Assembly (NCBI GenBank): GCA_017938765.1
Contig: JAGBAX010000016.1
Coordinates: 1-64,000, forward strand
Direction: 5' to 3'
Source: Alistipes sp.
GTDB lineage: Bacteria; Bacteroidota; Bacteroidia; Bacteroidales; Rikenellaceae
DNA: 64,000 nt
Part shown: piece after piece, positions 35,018 through 43,482 of the stretch
Layout of the letters: each line of letters opens with the position of its first letter
Numbering within the stretch: position 1 is the first letter of the stretch
Notes under the pieces: model-generated
What the model saw: only the letters and a program-made list of their open reading frames with translations
Told to the model about the DNA's origin: nothing
Database searches by the model: none
Position numbers and translations under genes: made by a program

Positions 35018-35737
35018 CTAAACATCAAATTGGTCTAACCAACTCTCATCTGATATATCAATCTTCTCACCCTCGCTCTTTTGTGAGATAATGCTTATAT
35101 CGTCGTGGGGGAGGATGCCAGTCATGTTTATAGTCTCTGCTAACTCGTACAATGAATGCACAGTGAGGCGGCATATCTCTTTGGGATACTCAGTGTCACT
35201 GCCAACAATAGAGTCTATGTAGGTATTGAAGATGTGGTAGCCTCTATGCTTATAATCCTCTAAAATTCTATTGCGCAGTGCTATGTACTCCTCTGCCTCG
35301 TTATCTGTTAGACCATCTGCTGAGAATAGGTATATTTGCGGACGGTAGTAGCGCTGCTCTGTCTCTCTATACCACTCCTTGCGCTCCTTGACTATATCTA
35401 ACGCCTCATTTATGGCAGCAATGGCGCAGGTAGAAGAGTTTGTGCTACGCTTAATGCGTGGCGCGACCTCTCTCTGCTTGATATGTGATGCGCGGCGCAG
35501 GGTCTGAACGGTGTTGCTGTATGTGACAATAGAGAGTTCTATTTTGTTAAGCATATCCATCGGAAATGGATTGCTGTCGCCCCTCTGGATACTTTTGTAG
35601 AGGTTATTCAGAAAGTTATTGATGCACTCCATCTTGCCAGCTGTCATTGAGGTGGAGTTGTCAATCACAAAGATGATTAACGACTTGATTTCTATATTCT
35701 CTGGCTTGTCACCAGCAAATCTGTTCTTTGGTTCCAT
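35018..35737 (-). CDS. Second TerY-like vWA domain protein
   Basis: A 239-residue vWA protein, paralogue of the one encoded at 34214-34918. MIDAS D26-N-S28-T-S30 is intact (FVIDNSTSM). The later acidic site reads LFSADGLTDN rather than MTDGEPYG, so metal or ligand specificity may differ. Both share the N-terminal RFAG(E/D) and a C-terminal SEGEK(I/V)(D/S)I...SW(L/M)D(Q/S)F motif that may be a common docking tail. It is transcribed first in the TerY-P block, from a near-leaderless promoter. Confidence 0.88.
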   Translation of the reverse strand: MEPKNRFAGDKPENIEIKSLIIFVIDNSTSMTAGKMECINNFLNNLYKSIQRGDSNPFPMDMLNKIELSIVTYSNTVQTLRRASHIKQREVAPRIKRSTNSSTCAIAAINEALDIVKERKEWYRETEQRYYRPQIYLFSADGLTDNEAEEYIALRNRILEDYKHRGYHIFNTYIDSIVGSDTEYPKEICRLTVHSLYELAETINMTGILPHDDISIISQKSEGEKIDISDESWLDQFDV

Positions 35738-35741
35738 AAGG

Positions 35742-35773
35742 CAAATTTACTAATAAAGAGGAAATATGGCAAA
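35742..35773 (-). promoter_or_regulatory. Promoter of the second vWA gene, near-leaderless
   Basis: Minus strand TTTG (35773-35770, inside a T-run), 20-nt spacer, TAAATTTG (35749-35742). Four bases separate the box from ATG 35737. Confidence 0.8.
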
Positions 35774-35778
35774 AAATA

Positions 35779-35809
35779 TTGCGATAAACGGTAAAAATTA
35801 CTACATTTG
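35779..35809 (+). promoter_or_regulatory. Divergent promoter of the DA1-like peptidase gene
   Basis: TTG (35779-35781), 20-nt spacer, TACATTTG (35802-35809). The -33 elements of this and the vWA promoter are only five bases apart, so the two are likely co-regulated. The TTG frame start at 35807 falls inside the -7 box, which argues for ATG 35831. Confidence 0.8.
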
Positions 35810-35830
35810 TCTGAAATATGCGAGGAAATT

Positions 35831-36577
35831 ATGCTTAAAGGTGTTCAGTCTCTGATAAATGGATTAACCCCAGACCGTTGTGTGATATGCGATAAACCAC
35901 TTCTGGGTAGCTGTCGCGTGGATAAGTGGGGGCAGAAGGTGTGCGTAGATCACGAACTTCTCTTCTGTACTTGTTGCGGAAGGATAACTCGTCCAGCAGA
36001 TGTTCATCTGCCAGATGGCAGAAATGTCTGCTCATTCTGTATCGGAAGGACCGTGCGTAAGCCAGAGCATATTGAGTGGGTCTATAGCCGTGTGCAAGAT
36101 ATCTTCGAGCGTAATTTTCTGACCCTGCCAGGGAAGATTCCAGTGGAGATTGTCACTTCTGAGCAGATGCTTTCGCACTACTCTAAGCCTACACATACGG
36201 GCACTGTGCCATCGGGCCTTACCGTTTCGGGTGGCGTGGCGCTGTTTGGTATGCCGATGAAGCATAAGGTGTATATGCTTGACTATCAGCATAAAGTGCT
36301 CTTTGGCGGTGTGCTGGCGCACGAGCTGCTACACGTTTGGCAGAATGAACATCGTATAAAACTGCCGCCACACTACAGCGAAGGATTTTGCAACCTCGGC
36401 TCGTACCTCTTCTATAAGTACATTGACAATGAACTCTCGCAGCAACACGCGCAGTGGATGTTGGAGAATCCAGACCCGATATATGGAGATGGATTTCGTC
36501 AGGTAAAGGCTATTTTTGAGAGCGAGGGAGGTAGAAACCTTGAGAAGACAATAGAGATTTTAGTAAAAAAACGATAA
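35831..36577 (+). CDS. LIM-like zinc finger plus DA1-type metallopeptidase
   Basis: A 248-residue protein. Residues 17-70 form a binuclear treble-clef (LIM-like) finger: C17-x2-C20-x17-C38-x2-H41-x4-C46-x2-C49-x17-C67-x2-C70. The C-terminal half is a zinc peptidase: AHELLHVW (H164, E165, H168) and SEGFCNLGSYL, whose E184 is the likely third ligand. This is the architecture of plant DA1 (LIM plus HExxH-W peptidase), a ubiquitin-activated protease, and of its bacterial relatives. ATG 35831 is preceded by GAGG six bases upstream, rare in this genome. It is divergent from the TerY-P genes; dut follows after 3 nt. Confidence 0.85.
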   Translation: MLKGVQSLINGLTPDRCVICDKPLLGSCRVDKWGQKVCVDHELLFCTCCGRITRPADVHLPDGRNVCSFCIGRTVRKPEHIEWVYSRVQDIFERNFLTLPGKIPVEIVTSEQMLSHYSKPTHTGTVPSGLTVSGGVALFGMPMKHKVYMLDYQHKVLFGGVLAHELLHVWQNEHRIKLPPHYSEGFCNLGSYLFYKYIDNELSQQHAQWMLENPDPIYGDGFRQVKAIFESEGGRNLEKTIEILVKKR

Positions 36578-36580
36578 ATT

Positions 36581-37015
36581 ATGAAGGTGAATATTATCAA
36601 CCGTTCAGGTATGTCGCTGCCTGAATATGCAACAGCGCTCTCTGCGGGTATGGACCTTAGGGCAGCTATTGAGGGTAGCATAACTCTTGCACCACTTGAG
36701 CGTGCAATGGTGCCTACGGGGCTCTATGTAGAGCTTCCTGCTGGCTATGAGATGCAGGTACGCCCGCGTAGTGGTCTCGCTGCTAAGCATGGAATAACGG
36801 TGCTCAACAGCCCTGGAACTATTGATGCGGACTATCGCGGAGAGATTAAGGTTATCCTTGTAAACCTCTCTAATACCCCATTTGAGATAAATCCTGGCGA
36901 GCGTATTGCTCAAGCTGTTGTGGCTAAGCATGAGCGTGTAGAGTGGCAGCAGGTTGATAGCCTTGAGCAGACTGAGCGTGGCGCAGGAGGCTTTGGTAGC
37001 ACTGGTAGAGGATAG
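36581..37015 (+). CDS. dut: dUTP diphosphatase
   Basis: dUTPase hydrolyses dUTP to dUMP, keeping uracil out of DNA and feeding dTMP synthesis. The 144-residue trimeric-type enzyme shows all five motifs in order: AGMDLRAA (Asp28 region), [11 protein letters not shown], the [14 protein letters not shown] catalytic-Asp stretch, GERIAQAVV and the C-terminal [11 protein letters not shown] arm. It lies 3 nt after the peptidase gene and 3 nt before the aminotransferase gene, so they form one operon. Confidence 0.97.
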   Translation: MKVNIINRSGMSLPEYATALSAGMDLRAAIEGSITLAPLERAMVPTGLYVELPAGYEMQVRPRSGLAAKHGITVLNSPGTIDADYRGEIKVILVNLSNTPFEINPGERIAQAVVAKHERVEWQQVDSLEQTERGAGGFGSTGRG

Positions 37016-37018
37016 GAT

Positions 37019-38203
37019 ATGAGGTGCGATTTTGATAGATATATAGAGCGTAGGGGAACGGGCGCTCTGAAGTTTGATGCACTCGGAGAGTGGTATGGAG
37101 ATGAGAATCTGTTGCCGATGTGGGTTGCAGATATGGACTTTGCAACGCCTGACTTTATTGTAGATGCTCTTAAGGCTCGCCTTGAGCACCCAATTTTTGG
37201 TTATACTCTTGAGCCAGAGCGCTATCGCAGAGCTATATGCAACTGGATTTATGAGCGTCATCAGTGGAAGATAGAGGGGCAGTGGATTAGCTACATCCCA
37301 GGCATTGTCAAGGGTATTGCAATGGCTATAAACTCACTTCTCAAACCTGGCGATAAGATTATCATCCAGCCACCCGTATACCACCCTTTCCGTATGGTTG
37401 CCGAGCATAATGGTTGTCAGGTTGTTGAGAATCCACTGCGTGAGCTTGCTGATGGAGGGTACGAGATGGACTTTGAGCACCTTGAGTCTGTTGTTGCGGG
37501 GTGTAGGATGATTCTCCTTGCCAATCCGCATAACCCTGTGGGTATACTCTGGAGTCGTGAGACCCTTGTTCGTCTGGCGGAGATTTGCTGTAGGCATAAT
37601 ATCATTGTTATCTCCGATGAAATTCACTCAGATATGGCACTCTGGGGTGGAAAGCATATACCATTTGCATCAGTAAGCAGTGCAGCTGCAAGTTGTAGCA
37701 TAACCTTCGGTGCGCCATCTAAGACCTTTAATATTGCGGGCATTGTAACATCATACGCCATTGTGCCGAATGAAGCCTTGCGCGAAAAGTTCTTCGGCTG
37801 GATGGAGGGTAATGAGCTGAATCATCCAGATATCTTTGCCCCTATAGCTACTATTGCCGCCTTTGAGAATGGCGAGGCTTGGCGAAGAGAGATGATAGAG
37901 TATGTTGAGGGAAATATTCTGCTTGTGGAGCACTTTTTAGGGGAGCATATCCCGCAGATTGTCCCAATACGCCCAGAGGCTTCGTTCCTTGTATGGTTGG
38001 ACTGCCGAGGGCTGAATATGCCTCATAGCGAGGTTGTTAGCCTGTTTACTGACGGGGCGAAGTTGGCTCTAAATGAGGGTGCGATGTTCGGAGAGCAGGG
38101 GCAGTGCTTTATGCGACTCAATGTCGGCACTACCCGTGCAAATCTACTGTCGGCACTTGAGTCTCTCAAGAGCGCTGTTCAGTTAAGCGTTGAGAAGAGA
38201 TAG
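37019..38203 (+). CDS. PatB/MalY-type PLP C-S lyase or aminotransferase
   Basis: A 394-residue fold-type I PLP enzyme of the MalY/PatB family. LPMWVADMDFATP (about 32-44) is the family opening, ANPHNPVGI and ISDEIHSDM carry the cofactor-binding Asn and Asp/His, and the Schiff-base Lys is in GAPSKTFNIAG (about 232-242). A late LNVGT/R motif binds the carboxylate. Such enzymes cleave cystathionine or cysteine to give pyruvate, ammonia and a thiol. Its 3' end overlaps the convergent PepSY-like gene by 21 nt. Confidence 0.92.
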   Translation: MRCDFDRYIERRGTGALKFDALGEWYGDENLLPMWVADMDFATPDFIVDALKARLEHPIFGYTLEPERYRRAICNWIYERHQWKIEGQWISYIPGIVKGIAMAINSLLKPGDKIIIQPPVYHPFRMVAEHNGCQVVENPLRELADGGYEMDFEHLESVVAGCRMILLANPHNPVGILWSRETLVRLAEICCRHNIIVISDEIHSDMALWGGKHIPFASVSSAAASCSITFGAPSKTFNIAGIVTSYAIVPNEALREKFFGWMEGNELNHPDIFAPIATIAAFENGEAWRREMIEYVEGNILLVEHFLGEHIPQIVPIRPEASFLVWLDCRGLNMPHSEVVSLFTDGAKLALNEGAMFGEQGQCFMRLNVGTTRANLLSALESLKSAVQLSVEKR

Positions 38204-38752
38204 TAGGACGGGGATTGCTATACCAATAAGCAACTCTACCCCTCCACGACCCCACAGGCCTCTATTGCCCTTGAGCATAGCAAGGCCTGTTATTGTTATT
38301 ACTATTAGCGCAATAGCAAATGCGTCCGAAAACCATGTCCACCACTTGCCTGGATTGTAGTGTAGGGTAGTCATCTGACTAACTAAAGGTCGGCGACGCA
38401 ACGACTCGTAGACAACACTGCCAGATATTAAGTCGGCTTCAAGTGTTGAACTGCCCTTGAGAAAGACCTTCAGGCGGTTCTCCTTCGGAAAGTAGTGCTT
38501 TGTGTACCTCTCGCTAACGCCCACTCGCTCCATAAGTGCGATAACGGCCGCCTTGTCCATATCTGCTTGTGCGGGTAGGTCTGTAAGCACTACCTCGGTG
38601 CGTGAGACGGTGTAGTGTGGATTTATTGTATCGCGGTGGTTCATATAGATGCCAGACAGGGCGTATATTAACACCATGCCAGCAAAGAGAAACGAGATGT
38701 CGCCGTGAATAATGCGACACCAACGGCGAAAGTCGCTACTCGAGAACTTCAT
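38183..38752 (-). CDS. PepSY-associated transmembrane protein
   Basis: A 189-residue inner-membrane protein of the PepSY-TM kind: W-x-R-I-I-H-G-D-I-S-F-L-F first helix (about 12-37, IYMNHRDTINPHY following), a periplasmic PepSY-like alpha/beta part (about 45-125) and two C-terminal helices (about 140-160, 170-187). Such proteins often serve in iron or heme reduction and uptake. The upstream TTG at 38764 is rejected for ATG 38752. It overlaps the upstream lipoprotein gene by 17 nt (coupled) and the convergent PatB gene by 21 nt. Confidence 0.8.
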   Translation of the reverse strand: MKFSSSDFRRWCRIIHGDISFLFAGMVLIYALSGIYMNHRDTINPHYTVSRTEVVLTDLPAQADMDKAAVIALMERVGVSERYTKHYFPKENRLKVFLKGSSTLEADLISGSVVYESLRRRPLVSQMTTLHYNPGKWWTWFSDAFAIALIVITITGLAMLKGNRGLWGRGGVELLIGIAIPVLLSLLNA

Positions 38753-39296
38753 AAGCCTCTGCAACTACATAGTAGAATGAAAGATACTCCTTGCCCTCTG
38801 CAGCCTTGCGAGCGGCAATTTTTGCGCGGAAGTCAGCTATGCGCCCCTCTGTTGTTGTCGCAGTCTCGCCACGCGACTTCTTCTCTGTCTCGCAGCCAGA
38901 CTCTCCATCGCCGTGTTGCTCAGCACTATTTGCAGCTACAGCAGCCTCCCAATTCTGAAGGTATGCCTCATCTATACGCTCTTCGCATAGTGTGCCTATA
39001 ACCTTGACAATGCTATTCTGGCACTTCTGGTCAAACGCGCCGAGGTCGCCTGACTCTATGCGGATGCTCTTTGTCTCGTCGCTGCCCATAAGGAAAATCT
39101 TGCGAGCTCCGTGCTGACAGATGTGGGTGCAAATGCCCTCCACCTCAATAATTTTGTCTACATACTCCGTTGCACCGGCCAGTAGAGTTTCAACCTCTAC
39201 TACTGCCTCGGCAGTTACACTCTTTGCTCTATTGCCGCCACAAGAGATTGCAAAAAGGGCAACTGTGGCCAGAATTAATAAAGATTTGATTTTCAT
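38736..39296 (-). CDS. Lipoprotein with OB-fold-like domain
   Basis: A 186-residue lipoprotein: lipobox FAISC (Cys19), then a beta-rich domain (about 40-110) in which VDKIIEVEGICTHICQHGARKIFLMGSD resembles nucleic-acid/OB-fold-like periplasmic domains with a Cys-x3-Cys-x-His cluster that may bind metal. A charged helical tail (Glu/Lys/Arg-rich) covers 115-175. It is translated before the PepSY membrane protein and overlaps it, so the two likely form one envelope unit. The function is unknown. Confidence 0.8.
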   Translation of the reverse strand: MKIKSLLILATVALFAISCGGNRAKSVTAEAVVEVETLLAGATEYVDKIIEVEGICTHICQHGARKIFLMGSDETKSIRIESGDLGAFDQKCQNSIVKVIGTLCEERIDEAYLQNWEAAVAANSAEQHGDGESGCETEKKSRGETATTTEGRIADFRAKIAARKAAEGKEYLSFYYVVAEAYEVLE

Positions 39297-39316
39297 AGTT
39301 GAATGGTTTTATTTTA

Positions 39317-39348
39317 CAAATGTAGATAATAATATTGTAAAAAGCAAA
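39317..39348 (-). promoter_or_regulatory. Promoter of the lipoprotein-PepSY operon
   Basis: Minus strand TTTG (39348-39345), 20-nt spacer, TACATTTG (39324-39317); leader about 16 nt. Confidence 0.8.
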
Positions 39349-39375
39349 CATTACCACACCAACACTGCCTTCCAC

Positions 39376-39408
39376 CAAAAAAGGCCTCGCCAAATGACGA
39401 AGCCTTTG
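39376..39408 (-). terminator. Terminator of the CAT tRNA
   Basis: On the minus strand, AAAGGCTTCG pairs with CGAGGCCTTT followed by a T-run, starting immediately after the tRNA 3' end. Confidence 0.85.
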
Positions 39409-39482
39409 TGGACCCAGAGGGGCATGATCCCACGACCTTCGGATTATGAGTCCGCTGCTCTAACCGACTGAGCTATGGGTCC
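39409..39482 (-). tRNA. tRNA with anticodon CAT (Ile2 or Met)
   Basis: The minus-strand cloverleaf has acceptor GGACCCA/TGGGTCC, discriminator A, D-stem GCTC/GAGC, anticodon loop CTCATAA (CAT) and no encoded CCA. The G at 27 faces A at 43, and the T-stem has a T-T mismatch. The T-loop reads ATCATGC instead of TTCRANY, with the usual T54/A58 pair apparently swapped. The CAT could be read as elongator Met or as lysidine-modified Ile; sequence alone does not decide. Confidence 0.9.
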
Positions 39483-39564
39483 TGAAATAACCTTTTAATT
39501 ATCTACGCGGGTGCAAAGATATAAAAAAATATGGTAACGGTGCAAATCTTTTTTGAAAAAATAG

Positions 39565-39572
39565 TATTTTTG
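39565..39572 (+). promoter_or_regulatory. -7 box for the sulfatase gene
   Basis: TATTTTTG fits TAnnTTTG and lies 22 nt before ATG 39595. A -33 element at standard spacing is not evident. Confidence 0.4.
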
Positions 39573-39594
39573 CGACAACTAACCGTATAAAACG

Positions 39595-41166
39595 ATGAGG
39601 GATAATAAAATAGCTATTGTGGCAGCAACTGCGGGCGTAGTTGCGTTGGTAACAAATCAGGCTGTGGCGGCAGAGTCAAAGAGTGGCAAAAAGGGCGACA
39701 AGCAGCGTCCTAATGTTGTTTTTATTCTGCTGGATGATGCAGGCTACGGAGACTTCGGCTGCTATGGGCAGACAAAGATTGAGACGCCAAATATTGACAC
39801 ACTGGCAGAGCGAGGAGTGCGCTTTACAGATATGTACGCCGGCGCGCCAGTCTCTGCCCCTTCGCGATGTACACTGCTAACTGGACTCCACTCTGGTCAC
39901 GCGCAAATTCGCTCTAATGATGAGATGACAGAGCGCGGTAATGTGTGGAGTATCAAGGCTATGCGTGAGAATCCTGAGCTTGAGGGTCAAGCACCTCTTG
40001 CTCCAGGAACAACTACTCTTGCTACGGTGATGAAAGATGCAGGCTATGCTACAGCGATGATTGGCAAGTGGGGTCTTGGTGGGCCAACGTCGCAGAGTAA
40101 ACCTACAGAGATGGGCTTTGACTACTTCTATGGCTACCTCTGTCAGCGTATGGCTCAGTGTTACTATCCTCCGTTCTTGTATGATAACGATGTTAGAGAG
40201 TATACTGCCAATCCAGAGATGGACTTGGGAGACCGTCTTGACAAGGGTGCAGACCCTTACCACTCAAAGAGTTACGATAAGTTTAAGGGTACGACCTATA
40301 GCCCAGATGCTATCTACAGTAAGATTGAACAGTTTGTTGATGCAAATCGCAACAACGAGTTCTTCCTTATGTGGACAACCACTATCCCTCATAGTGCGCT
40401 TACTGCTCCAGAGGAGTGGGTGGCAAAGTATGTTGCCAAGTTTGGGGATGAGGAGCCTGTGTATATGGGTAAGGGCTATTTCCCGACAAGATATCCAAAG
40501 GCTACGTATGCTGCAATGATTTCCTATCTGGATTATCAGATTGGATCTCTTGTTAAGCTGTTGAAGGATAAGGGGTTGTACGACAATACTATCATAATGA
40601 TAACAAGTGACAACGGCCCAAGCCATAACGCCTATACAAATACCGATTGGTTTGACTGTGCGCACCCTTTCCGTAGTGATAAGGGGTGGACAAAACGTTC
40701 ACTGCACGAGGGTGGTATCCGTATGCCGTTTATTGTTTCGTGGGGTGATAAGCTGACTCCAGCTGTGAGCGATTATATCGGTTACTTCCCAGATGTTATG
40801 CCTACACTGTGTGATATCGCAGGTGTTGTGAGCCCAAAGACCGATGGAATATCGTTCCTACCTACCCTTAAGGGTAAACGACAGCCGAAGCATGACTATC
40901 TCTACTGGGAGTTTCCGAAGTTTAAGGGTGGAAATGGCTGGCTGAGTGTGAGAATGGGTCGCTGGAAGGCTCTTGTAGAGGATGTGGCAGACGGAAATAC
41001 CCGTATGCAACTCTATGATATTACAGCAGATGTGCGCGAGGAGAATGACCTTGCAGCAGATTACCCAAAGGTGGTAGCTGCTATGTGGCAGGCTATAAAA
41101 GAGTCGCATACCGATGCGAATAATCCACTCTTTCAGCTTGATATTAAATATCCAGCGGAGAAGTAA
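39595..41166 (+). CDS. Serine-type sulfatase
   Basis: A 523-residue exported sulfatase with a signal peptide (residues 1-26). Metal ligands lie in VFILLDDAGYGD (D47, D48), and the sulfatase signature S87-A-P-S-R91 is followed by CTLLTG. Serine at the modified position means it needs an anaerobic-type maturase (anSME) to form formylglycine; none is in the window. Later motifs AMIGKWGLGG and MITSDNGPSHN fit the family. It would desulfate a host glycan, sulfated polysaccharide or small sulfate ester; the substrate cannot be told. It is a single gene, with no SusC/SusD pair nearby. Confidence 0.93.
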   Translation: MRDNKIAIVAATAGVVALVTNQAVAAESKSGKKGDKQRPNVVFILLDDAGYGDFGCYGQTKIETPNIDTLAERGVRFTDMYAGAPVSAPSRCTLLTGLHSGHAQIRSNDEMTERGNVWSIKAMRENPELEGQAPLAPGTTTLATVMKDAGYATAMIGKWGLGGPTSQSKPTEMGFDYFYGYLCQRMAQCYYPPFLYDNDVREYTANPEMDLGDRLDKGADPYHSKSYDKFKGTTYSPDAIYSKIEQFVDANRNNEFFLMWTTTIPHSALTAPEEWVAKYVAKFGDEEPVYMGKGYFPTRYPKATYAAMISYLDYQIGSLVKLLKDKGLYDNTIIMITSDNGPSHNAYTNTDWFDCAHPFRSDKGWTKRSLHEGGIRMPFIVSWGDKLTPAVSDYIGYFPDVMPTLCDIAGVVSPKTDGISFLPTLKGKRQPKHDYLYWEFPKFKGGNGWLSVRMGRWKALVEDVADGNTRMQLYDITADVREENDLAADYPKVVAAMWQAIKESHTDANNPLFQLDIKYPAEK

Positions 41167-41247
41167 AAACGCATAAAAAAAGAATATGCTAAATTAAAAA
41201 TTTTTAAGATTTCTTTGTAAAAAGTGTAAAAAACCGAAAATTATATA

Positions 41248-41255
41248 TAACTTTG
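41248..41255 (+). promoter_or_regulatory. -7 box for the envelope lipoprotein operon
   Basis: TAACTTTG, predicted start near 41259 and an 80-nt leader to ATG 41340. No good -33 at 18-20 nt. The rest of 41167-41339 is A/T-rich with no other feature I can support. Confidence 0.45.
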
Positions 41256-41339
41256 CGGGTTGTATAGATGTATATATGCTATGCGATATGTAGTAATTGG
41301 GCTATTATTAGTTAGGATATTCATAAAACAGAAATAATT

Positions 41340-41831
41340 ATGCGTTTATTTAAGAGACTTTTTATGGCTGTTGTAGCTATTGCAGTATCGTTTACAGCAG
41401 CGGCGCAGCTTCCGTCAGTAAAGCTTGAGAATCGCAAGGGTGAGACAGTTAATACCTCATCACTTGTAGATGGTAAGACTCCGATGATTATCTCTTTCTG
41501 GGCTGTTACTTGCAAGCCTTGCATTCAGGAACTTGATGCTATTAACGATGCAATGCCAGATTGGCTTGAGGAGGCCTCTTTCCGCGTTATAGCTGTCTCT
41601 ACAGACGATAGCCGCTTCTCTGCGCAGGCAAGAGCGTGGGTTGAGGGTCACGGCTGGAGCGATTTTACTGTTCTTTTTGACAAGAATAAGGAGTTTATGC
41701 GTGCAATGAATGTATCTTACACTCCGCAGGTCTTTGTTGTTGATAAAAATGGTAAAGTTGTCTACTCTCACACTGGATATACAGCAGGTAGCGAGCAGGA
41801 GTTGATTGATAAGATTAAGTCGCTCAAGTAG
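41340..41831 (+). CDS. TlpA-like periplasmic thioredoxin
   Basis: A 163-residue exported thioredoxin-fold protein. The signal peptide MRLFKRLFMAVVAIAVSFTAAAQ is followed by a TlpA/ResA-type domain with the redox motif C58-K-P-C61 (WAVTCKPCIQELD) and cis-Pro in YTPQVFVVDKNGKVV. It probably reduces or shuffles disulfides in the periplasm. It heads an operon whose third product also carries thioredoxin-like CxxC domains, so it may be its electron donor (inference). Confidence 0.92.
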   Translation: MRLFKRLFMAVVAIAVSFTAAAQLPSVKLENRKGETVNTSSLVDGKTPMIISFWAVTCKPCIQELDAINDAMPDWLEEASFRVIAVSTDDSRFSAQARAWVEGHGWSDFTVLFDKNKEFMRAMNVSYTPQVFVVDKNGKVVYSHTGYTAGSEQELIDKIKSLK

Positions 41832-41850
41832 AAAATTCTCAAATCCCAAT

Positions 41851-43479
41851 ATGAAGAAACTTACAATTTTATTCGTTTTATCGCTCCTCTCTGTTTCAGC
41901 CTTTGCAGAGCAAAGAGAGGGTGAAAAGACGAAGGGAAGGCTTACTGGTAGCTTTGAGACCAACTCAATCTTCTATGTTGAGGATGCAAAGAGTGGGGCT
42001 ATAACTCCGCAGGATAACTTCGGCTCAAATAACTATCTGAAGTTAGACTACTATCACGGTAAGTTCTCGGCAGGTATTCAGGGTGAGGCATATATGCCAG
42101 TACTTCAGGGCTATCCAACAGATTTGACAAAGGTCGCCCTGACAAATTATTATGCCCAGTGGGTAGATGATAGTTTCTCAGTTACAGCGGGTACATTCTA
42201 TGAGCAGTTCGGTAGCGGATTGCTCTTTCGCGCTTATGAGGACCGCACTCTGGGTATGAATAACGCCCTTACTGGTGCAAGATTTACCTACAACTACAAG
42301 GATATAGTGGCTCTGAAGGCTATCTGGGGTATGCCACGACTTGGTATGAAGTTTACCGACACTCAAGTTCGCGGTGGAGATATCTCATTTGCTATTTCAA
42401 ACCTTGTCGGTTGGAAGGCTACACATCTTGCTGTTGAGGGCTCGGTAATTAATCGCTACGAGGCTATCTCGGCAGACCTTAAGGAGGAGGGTGGAAAACC
42501 TTCGTCTACAGGCTTCTCTGGCCGTGTAAACTTTGAGCATAAGGGATTTGTAGTGCGTGGCGAGTATATTGATGCGGGCGAGCGTCACTATCCAAATGGA
42601 GCGTATGACGGAGTGAACGACCCACGCATTGACCTTATCAAGAATGGTAATGCGCAGCTTGTTGAGCTTGGCTATAGCGGTCACGGCTTAGGAGTCAATG
42701 TCACTGCTCGAAGACTTGAGTATATGGATATGCCGACGGTATACCGTAACACATCTACTGCCAATGCGCTCAACTATATTCCAGCCCTTACGGCGCAGTA
42801 CTCATACCTGCTGATGAATCTCAACCCATACATTGTGCAGCCAAGTACACTTCTTGGCTCATATATCGCCCCAGGAGAGATTGGTGGTCAGGTAGATATC
42901 TACTACAATGTTGCTCGCCGCACAAAGCTCGGTGGTAAGCGCGGTATGAAGCTCGGTCTTAATTACTCAACCTACTGGTCGCTTGCTGCTGACCGTAGTG
43001 CCAAGGCTGATAATCTGCTCTGGCAGAGTATAAACTTTACACTTGAGAAGCAGATAACTCGTAAGTTTAAGCTAAACTTCCTCTACTCATTCCAGGAGTA
43101 TAACGACTCACATGGCGTGAATAACTACACTTGGAAGACCAATATCTTTGTTGCGGATATGCTCTATAAGTGGACTCCGACACTCTCTACACGCCTTGAG
43201 TTGCAGTACCTGCTCTCAAAGGATGATGACAGGGATTGGATGGCGGCACTTGCGGAGGTCAACTTTGCGCCTCACTGGAGTGTCTATGTGAGCGATATGT
43301 ACAATCACGGTAAGACCAATCTGCACTACTACAACGCGGGCGTGAGCTATACCAAGTCGCGTACTCGCATTCAGCTGAGCTATGGTCGTAACCGCGCGGG
43401 TGTTGTCTGCTCTGGTGGTGTTTGCCGAAATATTCCAGCATATACGGGTGCTAACTTAATGATTACAACCTCTTTCTAA
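41851..43479 (+). CDS. DUF6029-type outer-membrane beta-barrel-like protein
   Basis: A 542-residue protein with a signal peptide (MKKLTILFVLSLLSVSAFAEQ) and a long run of amphipathic beta strands rich in Tyr/Trp/Gly. It opens with LTGSFETNSIFYVEDAKSGA and ends in a strand finishing with Phe (NLMITTSF), as outer-membrane barrels do. This fits the Bacteroidetes DUF6029 family. ATG 41851 is chosen over 41806, which would overlap the tlpA-like gene. It sits 19 nt after tlpA and 3 nt before the Omp28-like gene, a gene order often seen in the phylum. Its cargo is unknown. Confidence 0.8.
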   Translation: MKKLTILFVLSLLSVSAFAEQREGEKTKGRLTGSFETNSIFYVEDAKSGAITPQDNFGSNNYLKLDYYHGKFSAGIQGEAYMPVLQGYPTDLTKVALTNYYAQWVDDSFSVTAGTFYEQFGSGLLFRAYEDRTLGMNNALTGARFTYNYKDIVALKAIWGMPRLGMKFTDTQVRGGDISFAISNLVGWKATHLAVEGSVINRYEAISADLKEEGGKPSSTGFSGRVNFEHKGFVVRGEYIDAGERHYPNGAYDGVNDPRIDLIKNGNAQLVELGYSGHGLGVNVTARRLEYMDMPTVYRNTSTANALNYIPALTAQYSYLLMNLNPYIVQPSTLLGSYIAPGEIGGQVDIYYNVARRTKLGGKRGMKLGLNYSTYWSLAADRSAKADNLLWQSINFTLEKQITRKFKLNFLYSFQEYNDSHGVNNYTWKTNIFVADMLYKWTPTLSTRLELQYLLSKDDDRDWMAALAEVNFAPHWSVYVSDMYNHGKTNLHYYNAGVSYTKSRTRIQLSYGRNRAGVVCSGGVCRNIPAYTGANLMITTSF

Positions 43480-43482
43480 ACT

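Noticed and set aside
35807..35830. TTG start giving eight more residues to the DA1-like peptidase
   Set aside because: The TTG lies inside the -7 box and upstream of the predicted transcript start; ATG 35831 has a GAGG in front.
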